The position numbers and the translations under genes were made by a program. Under the pieces are notes generated by a model. That model did not search any database. It was not told the origin of the DNA and saw nothing but the letters and a program-made list of their open reading frames with translations. Positions 37,352-46,341 of a stretch of 64,000 bases of DNA are shown here, piece after piece. The first letter of the stretch is position 1. Every line of letters starts with the position of its first letter. Source of the stretch: Bradyrhizobium sp. JYMT SZCCT0180 (GTDB taxonomy: Bacteria; Pseudomonadota; Alphaproteobacteria; Rhizobiales; Xanthobacteraceae); contig NZ_JAFCLZ010000004.1 of NCBI RefSeq assembly GCF_018130165.1, forward strand, positions 1-64,000, read 5' to 3'.

Positions 37352-37530
37352 GGAATACCTCGTGTCCGACCAGATTTAGGGGCTCGAGCGCACCGTTACA
37401 ATCGGCCGGATTTGGTCACTATACGGGGAAGTTGAGCCTTTTAAGCATGATCCCGCAGTGGCGAAGGCGACTTTGGCCTGTTAAAAGGGCCGCGTTTTCG
37501 GCCGGGAAGAGGCAAAGGAAAGCACATTTC

Positions 37531-38124
37531 ATGCGCACAGCGACCATCAAGCGCAAGACCAAGGAGACCGACATCGAGGTGGCGGTAAATCTCGACGGCA
37601 CCGGCGTGTCCAAGGTTTCGACCGGTATCGGCTTCTTCGACCATATGCTCGACCTCCTGGCCCGGCATTCGCGCATCGACATCACGGTCAAGGCGGATGG
37701 CGATCTCCATGTTGACCATCACCACACCACCGAGGACGTCGGCATCGCGCTGGGGCAGGCCGTGAAGCAGGCGCTCGGCACCATGGCCGGGATTACCCGC
37801 TATGCCTCGATCCACATGCCGATGGACGAGACGCTGACGCGCGTCGTGATCGACATTTCGGGCCGGCCGGTGCTGGTGTTCAAGGTGGATTTTCCGCGCG
37901 ACAAGATCGGCGAATTCGACACCGAGCTGGTTCGCGAATGGTTCAATGCGTTCACGACCAACGCTGGCGTGACTTTGCACGTCGAAACCCTATATGGCGA
38001 GAACAGCCATCATATCGCCGAATCCTGCTTCAAGGGTTTGGCCCGGGCGCTTCGGACGGCGGTTGCCATCGATCCAAAAACCGCGGGCGAAGTGCCATCC
38101 ACCAAGGGTCAGCTCGGCGGCTGA
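37531..38124 (+). CDS. hisB: Imidazoleglycerol-phosphate dehydratase
   Basis: A 197-residue manganese enzyme for the sixth-stage dehydration in histidine synthesis. The paired metal motifs are HHHTTED near residue 65-71 and [12 protein letters not shown] toward the C-terminus; [14 protein letters not shown] is also typical. It lacks the N-terminal phosphatase domain of enteric HisB. ATG 37531 is preceded by AAAGGAAA. It is the first gene of a histidine cluster and diverges from hslV. Confidence 0.97.
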   Translation: MRTATIKRKTKETDIEVAVNLDGTGVSKVSTGIGFFDHMLDLLARHSRIDITVKADGDLHVDHHHTTEDVGIALGQAVKQALGTMAGITRYASIHMPMDETLTRVVIDISGRPVLVFKVDFPRDKIGEFDTELVREWFNAFTTNAGVTLHVETLYGENSHHIAESCFKGLARALRTAVAIDPKTAGEVPSTKGQLGG

Positions 38125-38261
38125 TTTTGGACCATGATCTGGACCCGAGGGCCCCGCTGGCGAAAAGTGGGAACCGGTTCTCCCGAAACGGTCCATGCTT
38201 GAACTAAAAGGCTGATCGGACTGACCAATCAGCTCGATCTGGTTCGCGGCGGAGAGTGACG
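38125..38261. other. hisB-DUF2628 gap with repeat-like palindrome
   Basis: Contains GGACCATGATC at 38128 and GGTCCATG at 38190 as inverted ends around AAAGTGGGAACCGGTTCTCC, which resembles the widespread rhizobial extragenic AAGTGGGTACCGGTT motif. The three ~50-bp repeats elsewhere in this window carry a related GAAGTGGA.ACCGGTTCGCG core. No gene is present. Confidence 0.5.
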
Positions 38262-38792
38262 ATGCCGGTCTATACAGTGCATGCCCCGGTCAATGGCGGC
38301 GCCGATCTGGCGACGACCGACAGGTTTATGTTCGTCCGCGACGGCTTCCATTTCTGGGCCGCGGTGGCGAGCGTGCCGTGGCTGGTCTGGCATCGTATGT
38401 GGCTGGCGCTGATCGGCTGGATCGCGCTGACAGTTGCGCTCGCATTCGGCCTGAGGGCGCTCGGCGCCAGCGGTGGTACGGTCCTGTTCGCCAATTTCCT
38501 GGTTGCGGTTCTGATGGGCTTTGAAGCGGCCAGCCTGCGCCGCTGGACGTTCTCGCGGCGCAAATGGCGGCAGCTCGATATCGTGGTAGCCGACAATGAA
38601 GAAGCCGCCGAGCAGCGCTTCTTCGATCGCTGGACTGCAAGGCAGCGCGGCCTCACCAACGACCAATGGGCGGTCGAGCGGGGCGGGCCGCCGCCGACCC
38701 GCAACGTTCCGGGACAACCATTCTCGAAGCCGCCGCCGATGCCGCAGGGCGGCATCATCGGGCTGTTTCCCGAGCCGGGAGGATCACGATGA
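38262..38792 (+). CDS. DUF2628 membrane protein
   Basis: A 176-residue protein of the DUF2628 family: PVYTVHAP, then [33 protein letters not shown] and two to three further hydrophobic segments, with a soluble Pro-rich tail. In rhizobia such a gene is often inserted between hisB and hisH. Function is unknown; it has no likeness to histidine enzymes. ATG 38262 has GGAGAG eight bases upstream. It overlaps hisH by four bases (ATGA), so the two are translationally coupled. Confidence 0.85.
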   Translation: MPVYTVHAPVNGGADLATTDRFMFVRDGFHFWAAVASVPWLVWHRMWLALIGWIALTVALAFGLRALGASGGTVLFANFLVAVLMGFEAASLRRWTFSRRKWRQLDIVVADNEEAAEQRFFDRWTARQRGLTNDQWAVERGGPPPTRNVPGQPFSKPPPMPQGGIIGLFPEPGGSR

Positions 38793-39439
38793 GCGTTGCG
38801 ATCATCGATTACGGCTCGGGCAATCTGCACTCGGCGGCCAAGGCGTTCGAGCGCGCCGCGCGGAGCATGGAGAATCCGCCGAAGATCATGGTGACGCGCG
38901 ATCCCGAAGCGGTGTTTCGCGCCGATCGCATCGTGTTGCCCGGCGTCGGCGCCTTCGCCGATTGCCGCAGGGGCCTCGATGCCGTCGACGGCATGCTCGA
39001 GGCGATGACGGAAGCCGTCCGCTCCAAGGCGCGGCCGTTCTTCGGCATCTGCGTCGGCATGCAGCTGATGGCAACGCGCGGCAAGGAGCATGTCACCACC
39101 GACGGCTTCAACTGGATCGCAGGTGACGTCGAAAAGATCACGCCGCGCGAGGAGAATCTGAAAATTCCGCACATGGGCTGGAACACGCTCGACATGGTGC
39201 GCGAGCATCCGGTGCTGGAGCGCCTGCCGCTCGGGCCGAAGGGCCGCCACGCCTATTTCGTGCACTCCTATCACCTCAACGCCTCCAATGAAGCGGATGT
39301 ACTGCTGCGCGCCGAATACGGCGGGCCGGTAACGGCGATGGTCGGCAAGGACACCGCGATCGGTACGCAATTCCACCCGGAAAAGAGCCAGCGTTTCGGA
39401 CTGGGTCTGATCTCGAACTTTTTGAAATGGAAGCCGTGA
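38789..39439 (+). CDS. hisH: Imidazole glycerol phosphate synthase subunit HisH
   Basis: A 216-residue glutamine amidotransferase subunit. Start block is [21 protein letters not shown], nucleophile motif is GICVGMQLM with its Cys in the class I amidotransferase position, and the His-Glu pair is in [10 protein letters not shown]. It supplies ammonia to HisF, encoded two genes on. ATG 38789 overlaps the DUF2628 stop. The next gene hisA begins inside its end. Confidence 0.97.
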   Translation: MSVAIIDYGSGNLHSAAKAFERAARSMENPPKIMVTRDPEAVFRADRIVLPGVGAFADCRRGLDAVDGMLEAMTEAVRSKARPFFGICVGMQLMATRGKEHVTTDGFNWIAGDVEKITPREENLKIPHMGWNTLDMVREHPVLERLPLGPKGRHAYFVHSYHLNASNEADVLLRAEYGGPVTAMVGKDTAIGTQFHPEKSQRFGLGLISNFLKWKP

Positions 39440-40176
39440 TCCTTTTCCCCGCTGTCGATCTGAAGAACGGCCAGTGCGTGCGCCTCGAACAGGGCGACAT
39501 GGCGCGGGCGACCGTGTTCAACCTCGATCCCGCGGCGCAGGCGCGCGCCTTCGCCGAGCAGGGTTTTGAATATCTGCATGTCGTCGATCTCGACGGCGCC
39601 TTTGCCGGCAAGCCGATGAATGCGCTGGCGGTCGAAGGGATGCTCAAAGCGGTCACGATGCCGGTGCAGCTCGGCGGCGGCATTCGCGACCTCAAGACCA
39701 TCGAGGCCTGGCTCGGCAAGGGCATTGCGCGGGTGATCATCGGCACCGCGGCGGTGCGCGACCCGGAACTGGTGAAGAGCGCCGCAAAAAAATTCCCCGG
39801 CCGCGTCGCGGTCGGTCTCGACGCCCGCGACGGCAAGGTCGCCGTCGAAGGCTGGGCCGAGACCTCGCAGGTGACCGTGCTCGAAATTGCGCAGCGGTTC
39901 GAGGACGCCGGCGTCGCCGCGATCATTTTTACGGACATCGCGCGCGATGGTCTGCTCAAGGGCCTCAACCTCGACGCGACGATTGCGCTGGCCGAGAGCA
40001 TCTCCATTCCAGTCATCGCCTCCGGCGGCTTTGCTTCCATCGAGGACGTCAAGGCGCTGCTGGAGCCGCGCGCCAAAAAGCTGGCGGGTGCCATCGCCGG
40101 CCGCGCGCTCTATGACGGCCGGCTCGATCCTGCCGCGGCGCTGACGCTGATTCGCAACGCGCGCAGCGCGGCCTAG
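39427..40176 (+). CDS. hisA: Phosphoribosylformimino-AICAR isomerase HisA
   Basis: A 249-residue TIM-barrel isomerase. Catalytic Asp is in [15 protein letters not shown] and the second acid is in [31 protein letters not shown] and [18 protein letters not shown] are the phosphate-binding repeats. ATG 39427 overlaps hisH by 13 bases; GTG 39436 would give a four-base GTGA overlap and a family-type start (ILFPAVDL), so either is possible. It precedes hisF by 10 bases. Confidence 0.97.
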   Translation: MEAVILFPAVDLKNGQCVRLEQGDMARATVFNLDPAAQARAFAEQGFEYLHVVDLDGAFAGKPMNALAVEGMLKAVTMPVQLGGGIRDLKTIEAWLGKGIARVIIGTAAVRDPELVKSAAKKFPGRVAVGLDARDGKVAVEGWAETSQVTVLEIAQRFEDAGVAAIIFTDIARDGLLKGLNLDATIALAESISIPVIASGGFASIEDVKALLEPRAKKLAGAIAGRALYDGRLDPAAALTLIRNARSAA

Positions 40177-40186
40177 GGAGACCAAG

Positions 40187-40963
40187 ATGTTCAAGGTCCG
40201 CGTGATCCCCTGCCTCGACGTCAAGGACGGCCGCGTGGTCAAGGGCGTCAACTTCGTCGATCTGCGCGACGCCGGCGATCCCGTCGAAGCGGCGATTGCG
40301 TATGACGCCGCCGGCGCCGACGAGCTCTGCTTCCTCGACATCACCGCGACCCACGAGAACCGCGGCACCATGCTCGACGTTGTCAGGCGGACGGCGGAGG
40401 CCTGCTTCATGCCGCTGACGGTCGGCGGCGGGGTGCGGACCATCGAGGACATCAAGACGCTGCTGCGATCCGGCGCCGACAAGGTTTCGATCAACAGCGC
40501 GGCGGTCTCCAACCGCGAATTCGTCAAGCAGGGCGCCGAAAAGTTCGGCGAGCAGTGCATCGTGGTCGCGATCGACGCCAAGCGGGTCAAGCGCGCCGGC
40601 GGTTCGGACCGCTGGGAGATTTTCACCCATGGCGGGCGCAATTCGACCGGGATCGACGCCATCGAATATGCCCAGGAAGTGGTCTCGCTCGGCGCCGGCG
40701 AAATCCTGCTGACCTCGATGGACCGGGACGGCACAAGACAGGGCTTCGACCTGCCGCTGACGCAGGCCATCGCCGACAGCGTTCCCGTACCGGTAATTGC
40801 GTCCGGCGGCGTCGGCAACCTCGACCACCTCGTGGACGGCATCCGCCAGGGCCACGCTACCGCGGTGCTGGCGGCCTCGATATTCCACTTCGGCGAATTT
40901 ACCATTCGCCAAGCCAAGGAGCACATGGTGCGCGCCGGGCTGCCGATGCGGCTCGATCCCTGA
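40187..40963 (+). CDS. hisF: Imidazole glycerol phosphate synthase subunit HisF
   Basis: A 258-residue TIM-barrel cyclase that joins HisH. It begins [33 protein letters not shown] with catalytic Asp11, has AVAI-type DAKRVKR strand and [20 protein letters not shown] with catalytic Asp near 130, and [23 protein letters not shown] lies eight bases before ATG. Part of hisBHAFE. Confidence 0.98.
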   Translation: MFKVRVIPCLDVKDGRVVKGVNFVDLRDAGDPVEAAIAYDAAGADELCFLDITATHENRGTMLDVVRRTAEACFMPLTVGGGVRTIEDIKTLLRSGADKVSINSAAVSNREFVKQGAEKFGEQCIVVAIDAKRVKRAGGSDRWEIFTHGGRNSTGIDAIEYAQEVVSLGAGEILLTSMDRDGTRQGFDLPLTQAIADSVPVPVIASGGVGNLDHLVDGIRQGHATAVLAASIFHFGEFTIRQAKEHMVRAGLPMRLDP

Positions 40964-41043
40964 CGACTCCCCGTCACAAAAGTGCTAAGTCCGTGATCGG
41001 GATGGCGCGGGCCTTCAGCCGGCGCAATTGTTGAGTTCAGTTG

Positions 41044-41367
41044 ATGCCACGTTTCACGATTCATGATCTGGCCGCCACCATCGATGCCCGGGCCGCATCG
41101 GGGGGAGAGGCGTCCTACACCCGCAAGTTGCTCGACAAGGGCGCGGAGCACTGCGCCAAGAAACTGGGCGAGGAAGCGGTCGAGACCGTGATCGCCGCGG
41201 TCGAGAACGATCGCGACCACCTGATCGCCGAAAGCGCCGATTTGCTGTTTCATTTGCTGGTGCTGCTCAAAGCGCGCGGCGTGACGCTGGAAGAAGTCGA
41301 GACCGCGCTCGGGCAACGTACCAACCAATCCGGGCTGGAAGAAAAAGCCGCGCGCAAGCGCGATTGA
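41044..41367 (+). CDS. hisE: Phosphoribosyl-ATP pyrophosphatase
   Basis: A 107-residue MazG-like all-alpha hydrolase for the second step of histidine synthesis. Expected features are SYTRKLLDKGAEHCAKKLGEEAVETVIAAV with the E-E-x-x-E metal residues and AESADLLFHLLVLLKARGV. It is the stand-alone HisE form (no HisI fused). It starts 80 bases after hisF, with ATG at 41044 or TTG at 41041. coaA follows 15 bases on. Confidence 0.96.
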   Translation: MPRFTIHDLAATIDARAASGGEASYTRKLLDKGAEHCAKKLGEEAVETVIAAVENDRDHLIAESADLLFHLLVLLKARGVTLEEVETALGQRTNQSGLEEKAARKRD

Positions 41368-41382
41368 GCAAGAGGCGACGCC

Positions 41383-42339
41383 ATGGACATTCGGGCGACG
41401 GACCAGCAATACAACCCCTACCGGATCTTCACCCGCGAGCAGTGGGCGCGATTGCGCGACGACACGCCGATGACGCTGGAGCCGGGCGAATTCGAACGGC
41501 TGCGTTCGCTGCACGACCGCCTCGATTTGCAGGAGGTCGAGGACATCTTCCTGCCGCTGTCGCGGTTGCTGTCGATCTATGTCGATGCGACCTTGAGGCT
41601 CTACCAGGCGCAGCGCCAGTTCCTCGGCATCCGCGACCGCAAGGTGCCCTATATCATCGGCGTCGCAGGCTCGGTCGCGGTCGGCAAATCCACCACCGCG
41701 CGCGTGCTGCAGGCGCTGCTGGCGCGCTGGTCGCCGCGGCCCAAGGTCGAAATGGTGACGACCGACGGTTTTCTGTTTCCGAACGCCGTGCTCGAGCGGC
41801 AGGGCCTGATGCAGAAGAAGGGCTTTCCGGAGAGCTACGACCTGCCGATGCTGCTGTCGTTCCTGAGCGACATCAAGGCCGGCCGGCGGCCGGTGCGCGC
41901 GCCGGTCTATTCGCATTTGACCTACGACATCGTTCCCAACCAGTGGATCGAGGTCGACCGCCCCGACATCCTGATCGTCGAAGGCGTAAATGTCTTGCAG
42001 ACCGGCCGGCTGCCGCGCGACGGCAAGGCGGTGCCTGTGGTCTCCGACTTCTTCGACTTCTCGGTTTACATCGACGCCGACGAGGCGGTGCTGCGCCAAT
42101 GGTATGTGCGGCGCTTCCTCGCGTTGCGCGACACGGCGTTTACCGATCCGCGGTCCTACTTCCATCGTTACGCGCCGCTCTCCGACGAGGAGGCGACGGC
42201 AACCGCGCTGGCGATCTGGGAACGTACCAACCTTGCCAATCTCGAAGACAACATTTTGCCGACGCGGCCGCGGGCGACGCTGATCCTCAAGAAGGGCGCC
42301 GATCACGTCGTCGAGACTGTCGCGCTGCGGCGGCTGTAG
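41383..42339 (+). CDS. coaA: Pantothenate kinase (type I)
   Basis: A 318-residue CoaA, first and regulated enzyme of coenzyme A synthesis. Walker A is [12 protein letters not shown] near residues 94-105; [39 protein letters not shown] and [16 protein letters not shown] [14 protein letters not shown] segments match family blocks, as does [17 protein letters not shown]. Adjacent to hisE, a frequent rhizobial arrangement. A palindromic repeat follows the stop. Confidence 0.97.
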   Translation: MDIRATDQQYNPYRIFTREQWARLRDDTPMTLEPGEFERLRSLHDRLDLQEVEDIFLPLSRLLSIYVDATLRLYQAQRQFLGIRDRKVPYIIGVAGSVAVGKSTTARVLQALLARWSPRPKVEMVTTDGFLFPNAVLERQGLMQKKGFPESYDLPMLLSFLSDIKAGRRPVRAPVYSHLTYDIVPNQWIEVDRPDILIVEGVNVLQTGRLPRDGKAVPVVSDFFDFSVYIDADEAVLRQWYVRRFLALRDTAFTDPRSYFHRYAPLSDEEATATALAIWERTNLANLEDNILPTRPRATLILKKGADHVVETVALRRL

Positions 42340-42347
42340 CTAGCTTC

Positions 42348-42433
42348 GTAGGGTGGGCAAAGGCGCGTTGCGCCGTGCCCACCATTGCGACCTTGCTCTT
42401 GATGGTGGGCACGCTTCGCTTTGCCCACCCTAC
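42348..42433. repeat. Palindromic repeat (GTAGGGTGGGCAAAG family), second copy
   Basis: Outer arms GTAGGGTGGGCAAAG and CTTTGCCCACCCTAC, inner GTGCCCACCAT and ATGGTGGGCAC, same stems as at 18401-18485. It lies between convergent coaA and the histidine kinase gene, so it may act as a bidirectional end element. Confidence 0.85.
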
Positions 42434-42440
42434 AAACTTA

Positions 42441-44690
42441 TCACGCCGCGATGTGCCGCGAGGCCGCTAGGCCTGCGATGGCCTCCGCCAGTTTCTCGCG
42501 ATCGAGCGGCTTGATCAGGAAGCCGTCCATCCCGGCTTCGAAGCAGGCATACCGGTCCTCCACCAGCGTGTTGGCGGTCAGTGCCAGGATCGGCGTCCGG
42601 CGGCCGGGCAGGCCGGATTCCAGCGTGCGCATCCGCTTGGTGGTTTCGATGCCGTTGAGCTGCGGCATCTGGATATCCATCAGCACCAGATCATAGCCCG
42701 CGCCGGCCGATTTGGCCGACAGCCAGGATTCCAGCGCCTCTTCGCCATTGGTGGTGATGACGGCCTGGTGCCCCAGCCGGCTCAGCAAGGAGCGCATCAA
42801 CAGCGCGTTGATCTCGTTGTCTTCCGCGACCAGGATCGAAAGCCCCTTGCTCGCCGGTGCCGGCGTCGGGGCAGGCTCGTCCAGTCCGGTCATGGCATCG
42901 CTGACGACGCTCGGTGCCGAAATCTCGGGCGTTGCCGTCAGGCGCGCCGCGAGCGAAGCGGCGCGGAGCGGCTTGACCAGATAGCCGGTGAAGGGGGATG
43001 CCGCGGATGGCTGCAGCTCCTGCCGCGTGGCCGGCGTGAACATCACGATGCGCTGCGTGGCGTGCAGCCGTGCGGCCTCGCCGAACGCCTCGATGGTTTT
43101 GGTGCCGAGCGCATGATCGATCAGGATGGCGTGCCAGGGACGCTCCGGCAACAGCGCCTGGGCGACGTCGGCGTCGGAAACCATGCAGGTCTGGCCGCCC
43201 CAGCGCTGCAGCCGCCGTGCGGTCAAGGAGGCCTCGATGCTCTGCGGTGACACCAGCATGATCGACTGGCCGGTCAGGTCGGGTGCGGCAAAAATCTTCG
43301 GCGAGCCGGAATCGGAGGCCGGCAGCGGGATCGTCACCGCGAACGTCGAACCGGTACCGGGCTTGCTCTCCAGCGTGATGCGGCCGCCCATCCGCTTGAC
43401 GATGCGGTCGCTGATGCTGAGACCCAATCCCGTGCCGCCATAGCTGCGCGCGATGCGGTCGTCGGCCTGCTCGAATTCGCGGAAGATGCGCTCCTGCGCC
43501 TCGGGCGCGATGCCGATGCCGGTGTCGCGCAACACAAAGCTGACTTCACCCGGACGGATGCCGGGCTCGACAATCAATGCGACGCCGCCGGTCGCGGTGA
43601 ACTTGATCGCGTTGCCGGCAAGATTGAGCAGCACCTGCCGCAGCCGCGCCGCGTCGCCGACCACTTCCATCGGCAGGCGCTCGTCGATATAGGCGGCGAT
43701 CTCAAGCTTGCGTGCCTGCGCGCGCGGCGCCAGCAATTCGGTGATGCCCTCGATCAGCTCCGGCAGGGCGAAGGCGCGATGTTCGAGGTCGATCTTGCCT
43801 GCCTCGATCTTGGAATAGTCCAGCAGCTCCTCGATCAGAGACAGCAGCGCGTCGCCGGAGGTCTTCACCGCCTTGACGTAGGTGGTCTGTTCCGGCGTCA
43901 GCGGCGTATCCAGCAGCAGGCCGCTCATGCCGATGATGCCGTTCAGCGGCGTGCGGATCTCGTGACTCGCCATGGCGAGGAAGCGCGACTTGGCGCGGCT
44001 GGCGGCATCGGCCTGGTCGCGGGCCTCGGCCAGCGCGCGCTCGCTCTCGGTGCGGTTGGTGACGTCGCGGCCGACGCTCTGCATTTCGGAAGGCCCGCCG
44101 GCGTCGTTGCGTACCAGCGCTTCACGCCAGGCGATCCATCGCGGCCCCTCGGGACCCGTGATCTTCTGGTCGTGGATGCGCGTGCCGTTCCATTCCAGCA
44201 CGCTGTCGCCTTGTTCCAGAACTTCGAGCGTGGCGGTGCTGCCGATCAGGGCTTCGCGCGGCGTTTGCGCCAGTTCGCAATAGGCATCGTTGACGAAGGT
44301 GATGCGGCCATCGGTGTCGCGCAGGATGATCAGATCGCCCTGCGATTCGAACAGGCGGCGGGTGCGCTGCTCGGCCTCCTGCAGTTCCCAGTTGCGGTCG
44401 GCCATCGCTTCATTGTGCAAGGCGACCTTTTGCATCTTCTTGCGCAGGAAGCGAAACCGGGCGCTCTGGGCGGCCAGCGCGACGCAGGCGATCGCGAACA
44501 GGAAACTGATGCCGATCGCAAAGGTGTGCGGATTGTAGCCGGATATTTCCGAGCGGCTTGCGGTAATGAAGCCGTAGGCGCCGCCAAAGGTGGCGGAAAA
44601 GACGACGAACGAGCGGAGGGTGAAGCTGACCCAGGGATGCCGGCGGCCGAAGCGGCGAAAGTATAGTTTGATCCGGTAAGTCCGCCCCAT
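42441..44690 (-). CDS. Hybrid sensor histidine kinase/response regulator
   Basis: A 749-residue membrane kinase. Two transmembrane segments (~25-44, ~57-76) with almost no periplasmic loop are followed by a PAS domain (~113-213), HisKA with His243 in ASHEIRTPLNG, an HATPase domain (DTGIGI and GGTGLGLSIS blocks), a degenerate receiver (~455-560, IMLVSPQSIEAS and ILIDHALG), and a complete receiver with AEDNEIN, Asp672 in LVLMDIQMP and Lys727. A separate phosphotransfer protein is implied. Signals sensed are likely cytoplasmic or membrane-linked. A small exported protein gene lies upstream on the same strand, 150 bases away. Confidence 0.94.
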   Translation of the reverse strand: MGRTYRIKLYFRRFGRRHPWVSFTLRSFVVFSATFGGAYGFITASRSEISGYNPHTFAIGISFLFAIACVALAAQSARFRFLRKKMQKVALHNEAMADRNWELQEAEQRTRRLFESQGDLIILRDTDGRITFVNDAYCELAQTPREALIGSTATLEVLEQGDSVLEWNGTRIHDQKITGPEGPRWIAWREALVRNDAGGPSEMQSVGRDVTNRTESERALAEARDQADAASRAKSRFLAMASHEIRTPLNGIIGMSGLLLDTPLTPEQTTYVKAVKTSGDALLSLIEELLDYSKIEAGKIDLEHRAFALPELIEGITELLAPRAQARKLEIAAYIDERLPMEVVGDAARLRQVLLNLAGNAIKFTATGGVALIVEPGIRPGEVSFVLRDTGIGIAPEAQERIFREFEQADDRIARSYGGTGLGLSISDRIVKRMGGRITLESKPGTGSTFAVTIPLPASDSGSPKIFAAPDLTGQSIMLVSPQSIEASLTARRLQRWGGQTCMVSDADVAQALLPERPWHAILIDHALGTKTIEAFGEAARLHATQRIVMFTPATRQELQPSAASPFTGYLVKPLRAASLAARLTATPEISAPSVVSDAMTGLDEPAPTPAPASKGLSILVAEDNEINALLMRSLLSRLGHQAVITTNGEEALESWLSAKSAGAGYDLVLMDIQMPQLNGIETTKRMRTLESGLPGRRTPILALTANTLVEDRYACFEAGMDGFLIKPLDREKLAEAIAGLAASRHIAA

Positions 44691-44840
44691 CGTCAGTTAC
44701 CCTGAGATTGTTTACTCGAATTGAGGCGGCTCGATTCGCCCGGTGCGTCCCGAGAGACGATGCGTCGCCGACCTTGAAAAGTGCTTGAGGTTGGTTGCCT
44801 TTCGCGGGTGCGATAAAAACAGGGTTGATGAAACGTTAAC

Positions 44841-45308
44841 TCACAGCGAGGCGGCCACGACGCGAGGCTGTGCGCCGCGGGCGCTGACGATGAGGGCGGC
44901 GGCGTCGCGCGCCGAAAAACTCTTCGAGCGGACGAAGATGCGGTAATCGGCGGGTCCCTCCGTCGAGAGATAGATGACGGGCTCGGACGGCGACGGCGAG
45001 CTGGAAATCGCGACCAGATGCGGCGGCGAATGGCTCTCACAGGCGCCGGGCTCGGTGCTGTCGATGTCGTCGATGACGGTGAAGTCCGCCGCTTCCGCGC
45101 TGTCGGAGATCTGGACGCGGACGGTGGCGCGGCCGGGATCATGAGTGAAACTGACGTGACGTTCGGCCTGCCAGGACAGGGCCGCGATCTGGACCGAAGC
45201 GCCCGCAATCTCGATGCAGGGGCGCGGACCGGTCGAGAACTCGCCGCGGGCGAACAGGGCGACGACGGCCAGCGGAACCACCGAGGCCAAAACCTTGAGA
45301 CGCAACAT
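44841..45308 (-). CDS. Hypothetical exported protein
   Basis: I do not recognise the family. From ATG 45308 it is 155 residues: a signal-peptide-like start (LRLKVLASVVPLAVVALFARGEF), then a compact, mostly beta sequence with two cysteines (PCIEIA and GACESH) that might pair after export, and VIYLSTEGPADYRIFVRSKSFSARDAAALIV. It is 150 bases upstream of the hybrid kinase on the same strand; a functional tie is only suggested by position. Confidence 0.65.
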   Translation of the reverse strand: MLRLKVLASVVPLAVVALFARGEFSTGPRPCIEIAGASVQIAALSWQAERHVSFTHDPGRATVRVQISDSAEAADFTVIDDIDSTEPGACESHSPPHLVAISSSPSPSEPVIYLSTEGPADYRIFVRSKSFSARDAAALIVSARGAQPRVVAASL

Positions 45309-45415
45309 GACACTACCCACTCAGCACAAGCCCGCGACAGGGGGCTTATGGTTGGCAGAGGGTAAAGAAAACTCGTTACTACGGGGTTTATGAGCCGAGA
45401 TGTCGCTCGCTCCAC

Positions 45416-45569
45416 GTGTCGTCCCGGCGAACGCCGGGATCCATACCGCGGGATCTCTCGATGAGGCTCGGTAGCGGAGACCATTCGCAAAACTTCTCCC
45501 TGTGGTTATGGGTCCCCCGATGCGCAATTGCGCATCTGAGATCGCGCTTCGCTTGTCCGGGACGACGGG
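45416..45569. repeat. REP-like element (GTCGTCCCGG...CCGGGACGAC)
   Basis: Outer arms TGTCGTCCCGGCGAACGCCGGGA and GTCCGGGACGACGGG; an inner palindrome GATGCGCAATTGCGCATC occurs near 45519. It directly abuts the repeat at 45581-45734, forming a composite block. Confidence 0.75.
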
Positions 45570-45580
45570 AATATGTGTTC

Positions 45581-45734
45581 GCGTTCTCGCGACGCATTGC
45601 GCCCGAGCTTTGCCAGAAACTTCCCGCCCTCTTATCGAGAGGGCGCAGGGAATGCCGGATGCGCGCTGCACCCGCGGTCTCGTGTGCGGTTTGCACAGAA
45701 AAGTGTGCACACGAGCATACAGGGCAGCGGAGAA
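45581..45734 (+). repeat. Dispersed repeat, copy matching positions 1-156
   Basis: Direct comparison shows a near-complete inverted match with the first 156 bases of the window. The remaining gap to 46341 is a further ~600 bases without a credible gene. A 163-residue frame (45502-45993) crosses the repeat; its codons continue past it, but its residue make-up and lack of start signals suggest an over-prediction. Around 46021-46085 the DNA is AT-rich. Confidence 0.8.
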
Positions 45735-46258
45735 CATCCGACATTCCCTGCGCAATGGCTTTACGGCTTATGCCGTGATCTCCCCGGAGACGAGTTCTTG
45801 GTTGACTCCGTCGCTGCCGTTTCCGCTTGCGCTTCTCCGACAGTTTGACACCAGCAACGGGTGCCAGGACCACACGGTTTTGCCGTACGCTCGATCCACG
45901 CCGTCGTCAGACGTGCGCCCAGCGTCCACCGCAACCCGCCCAACGTCCGTGACGACGGCCGACGCCCTTCTGACCAGGACGGGATGGCGATAGATGCGCA
46001 CTGATTTGGGTCGGCCGACAACAGAAATATTTTTGATTTACAGAAATTTTCTACTTGACGCGATTTCTGAAACTCAGAATTGATTTGCCCGTCGTGTCAA
46101 TTTGTCGCGACAGGATTAGAAAGCGGCCCGCCGGGACGGCTTACGTGGTGCCAGAGTGACGACTTGGCGACTGCGGGTCCGGCACAGTCCTAAGGCAACA
46201 ACCGCAGCTGAATTGTTTCGGCTTTCTGTTTCCCGAGTGCAAGAGGTGATCGTTCGGT

Positions 46259-46322
46259 AAGCGATACCCATCAATGGCTGGCGACGAAGCTGGTGGGTAT
46301 CGCTGCGCTCCACCCACCCTAC
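46259..46322. repeat. Short inverted repeat upstream of the convergent end of yifB
   Basis: AGCGATACCCA and TGGGTATCGCT are perfect inverses, followed by CCACCCACCCTACGG, related in part to the GTAGGGTGGG stem. It lies 20 bases beyond the end of the yifB/comM gene. Confidence 0.6.
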
Positions 46323-46341
46323 GGACCGTTTGCTGAGCCGA

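Noticed and set aside
41049..41062. Half parS word CGTTTCACG at the start of hisE
   Set aside because: No second half-site.
39271..42306. 1011-residue open frame on the minus strand over hisH-hisA-hisF-hisE-coaA
   Set aside because: It is antisense to five well-supported enzymes, has no recognisable domain and is rich in Arg/His/Asp runs typical of GC-rich shadow frames.
45502..45993. 163-residue plus-strand frame across the 45.6-kb repeat
   Set aside because: Overlaps two repeat families and lacks a ribosome site or domain; kept only as a note under the repeat. Similar small proteins are, from memory, often predicted in Bradyrhizobium.
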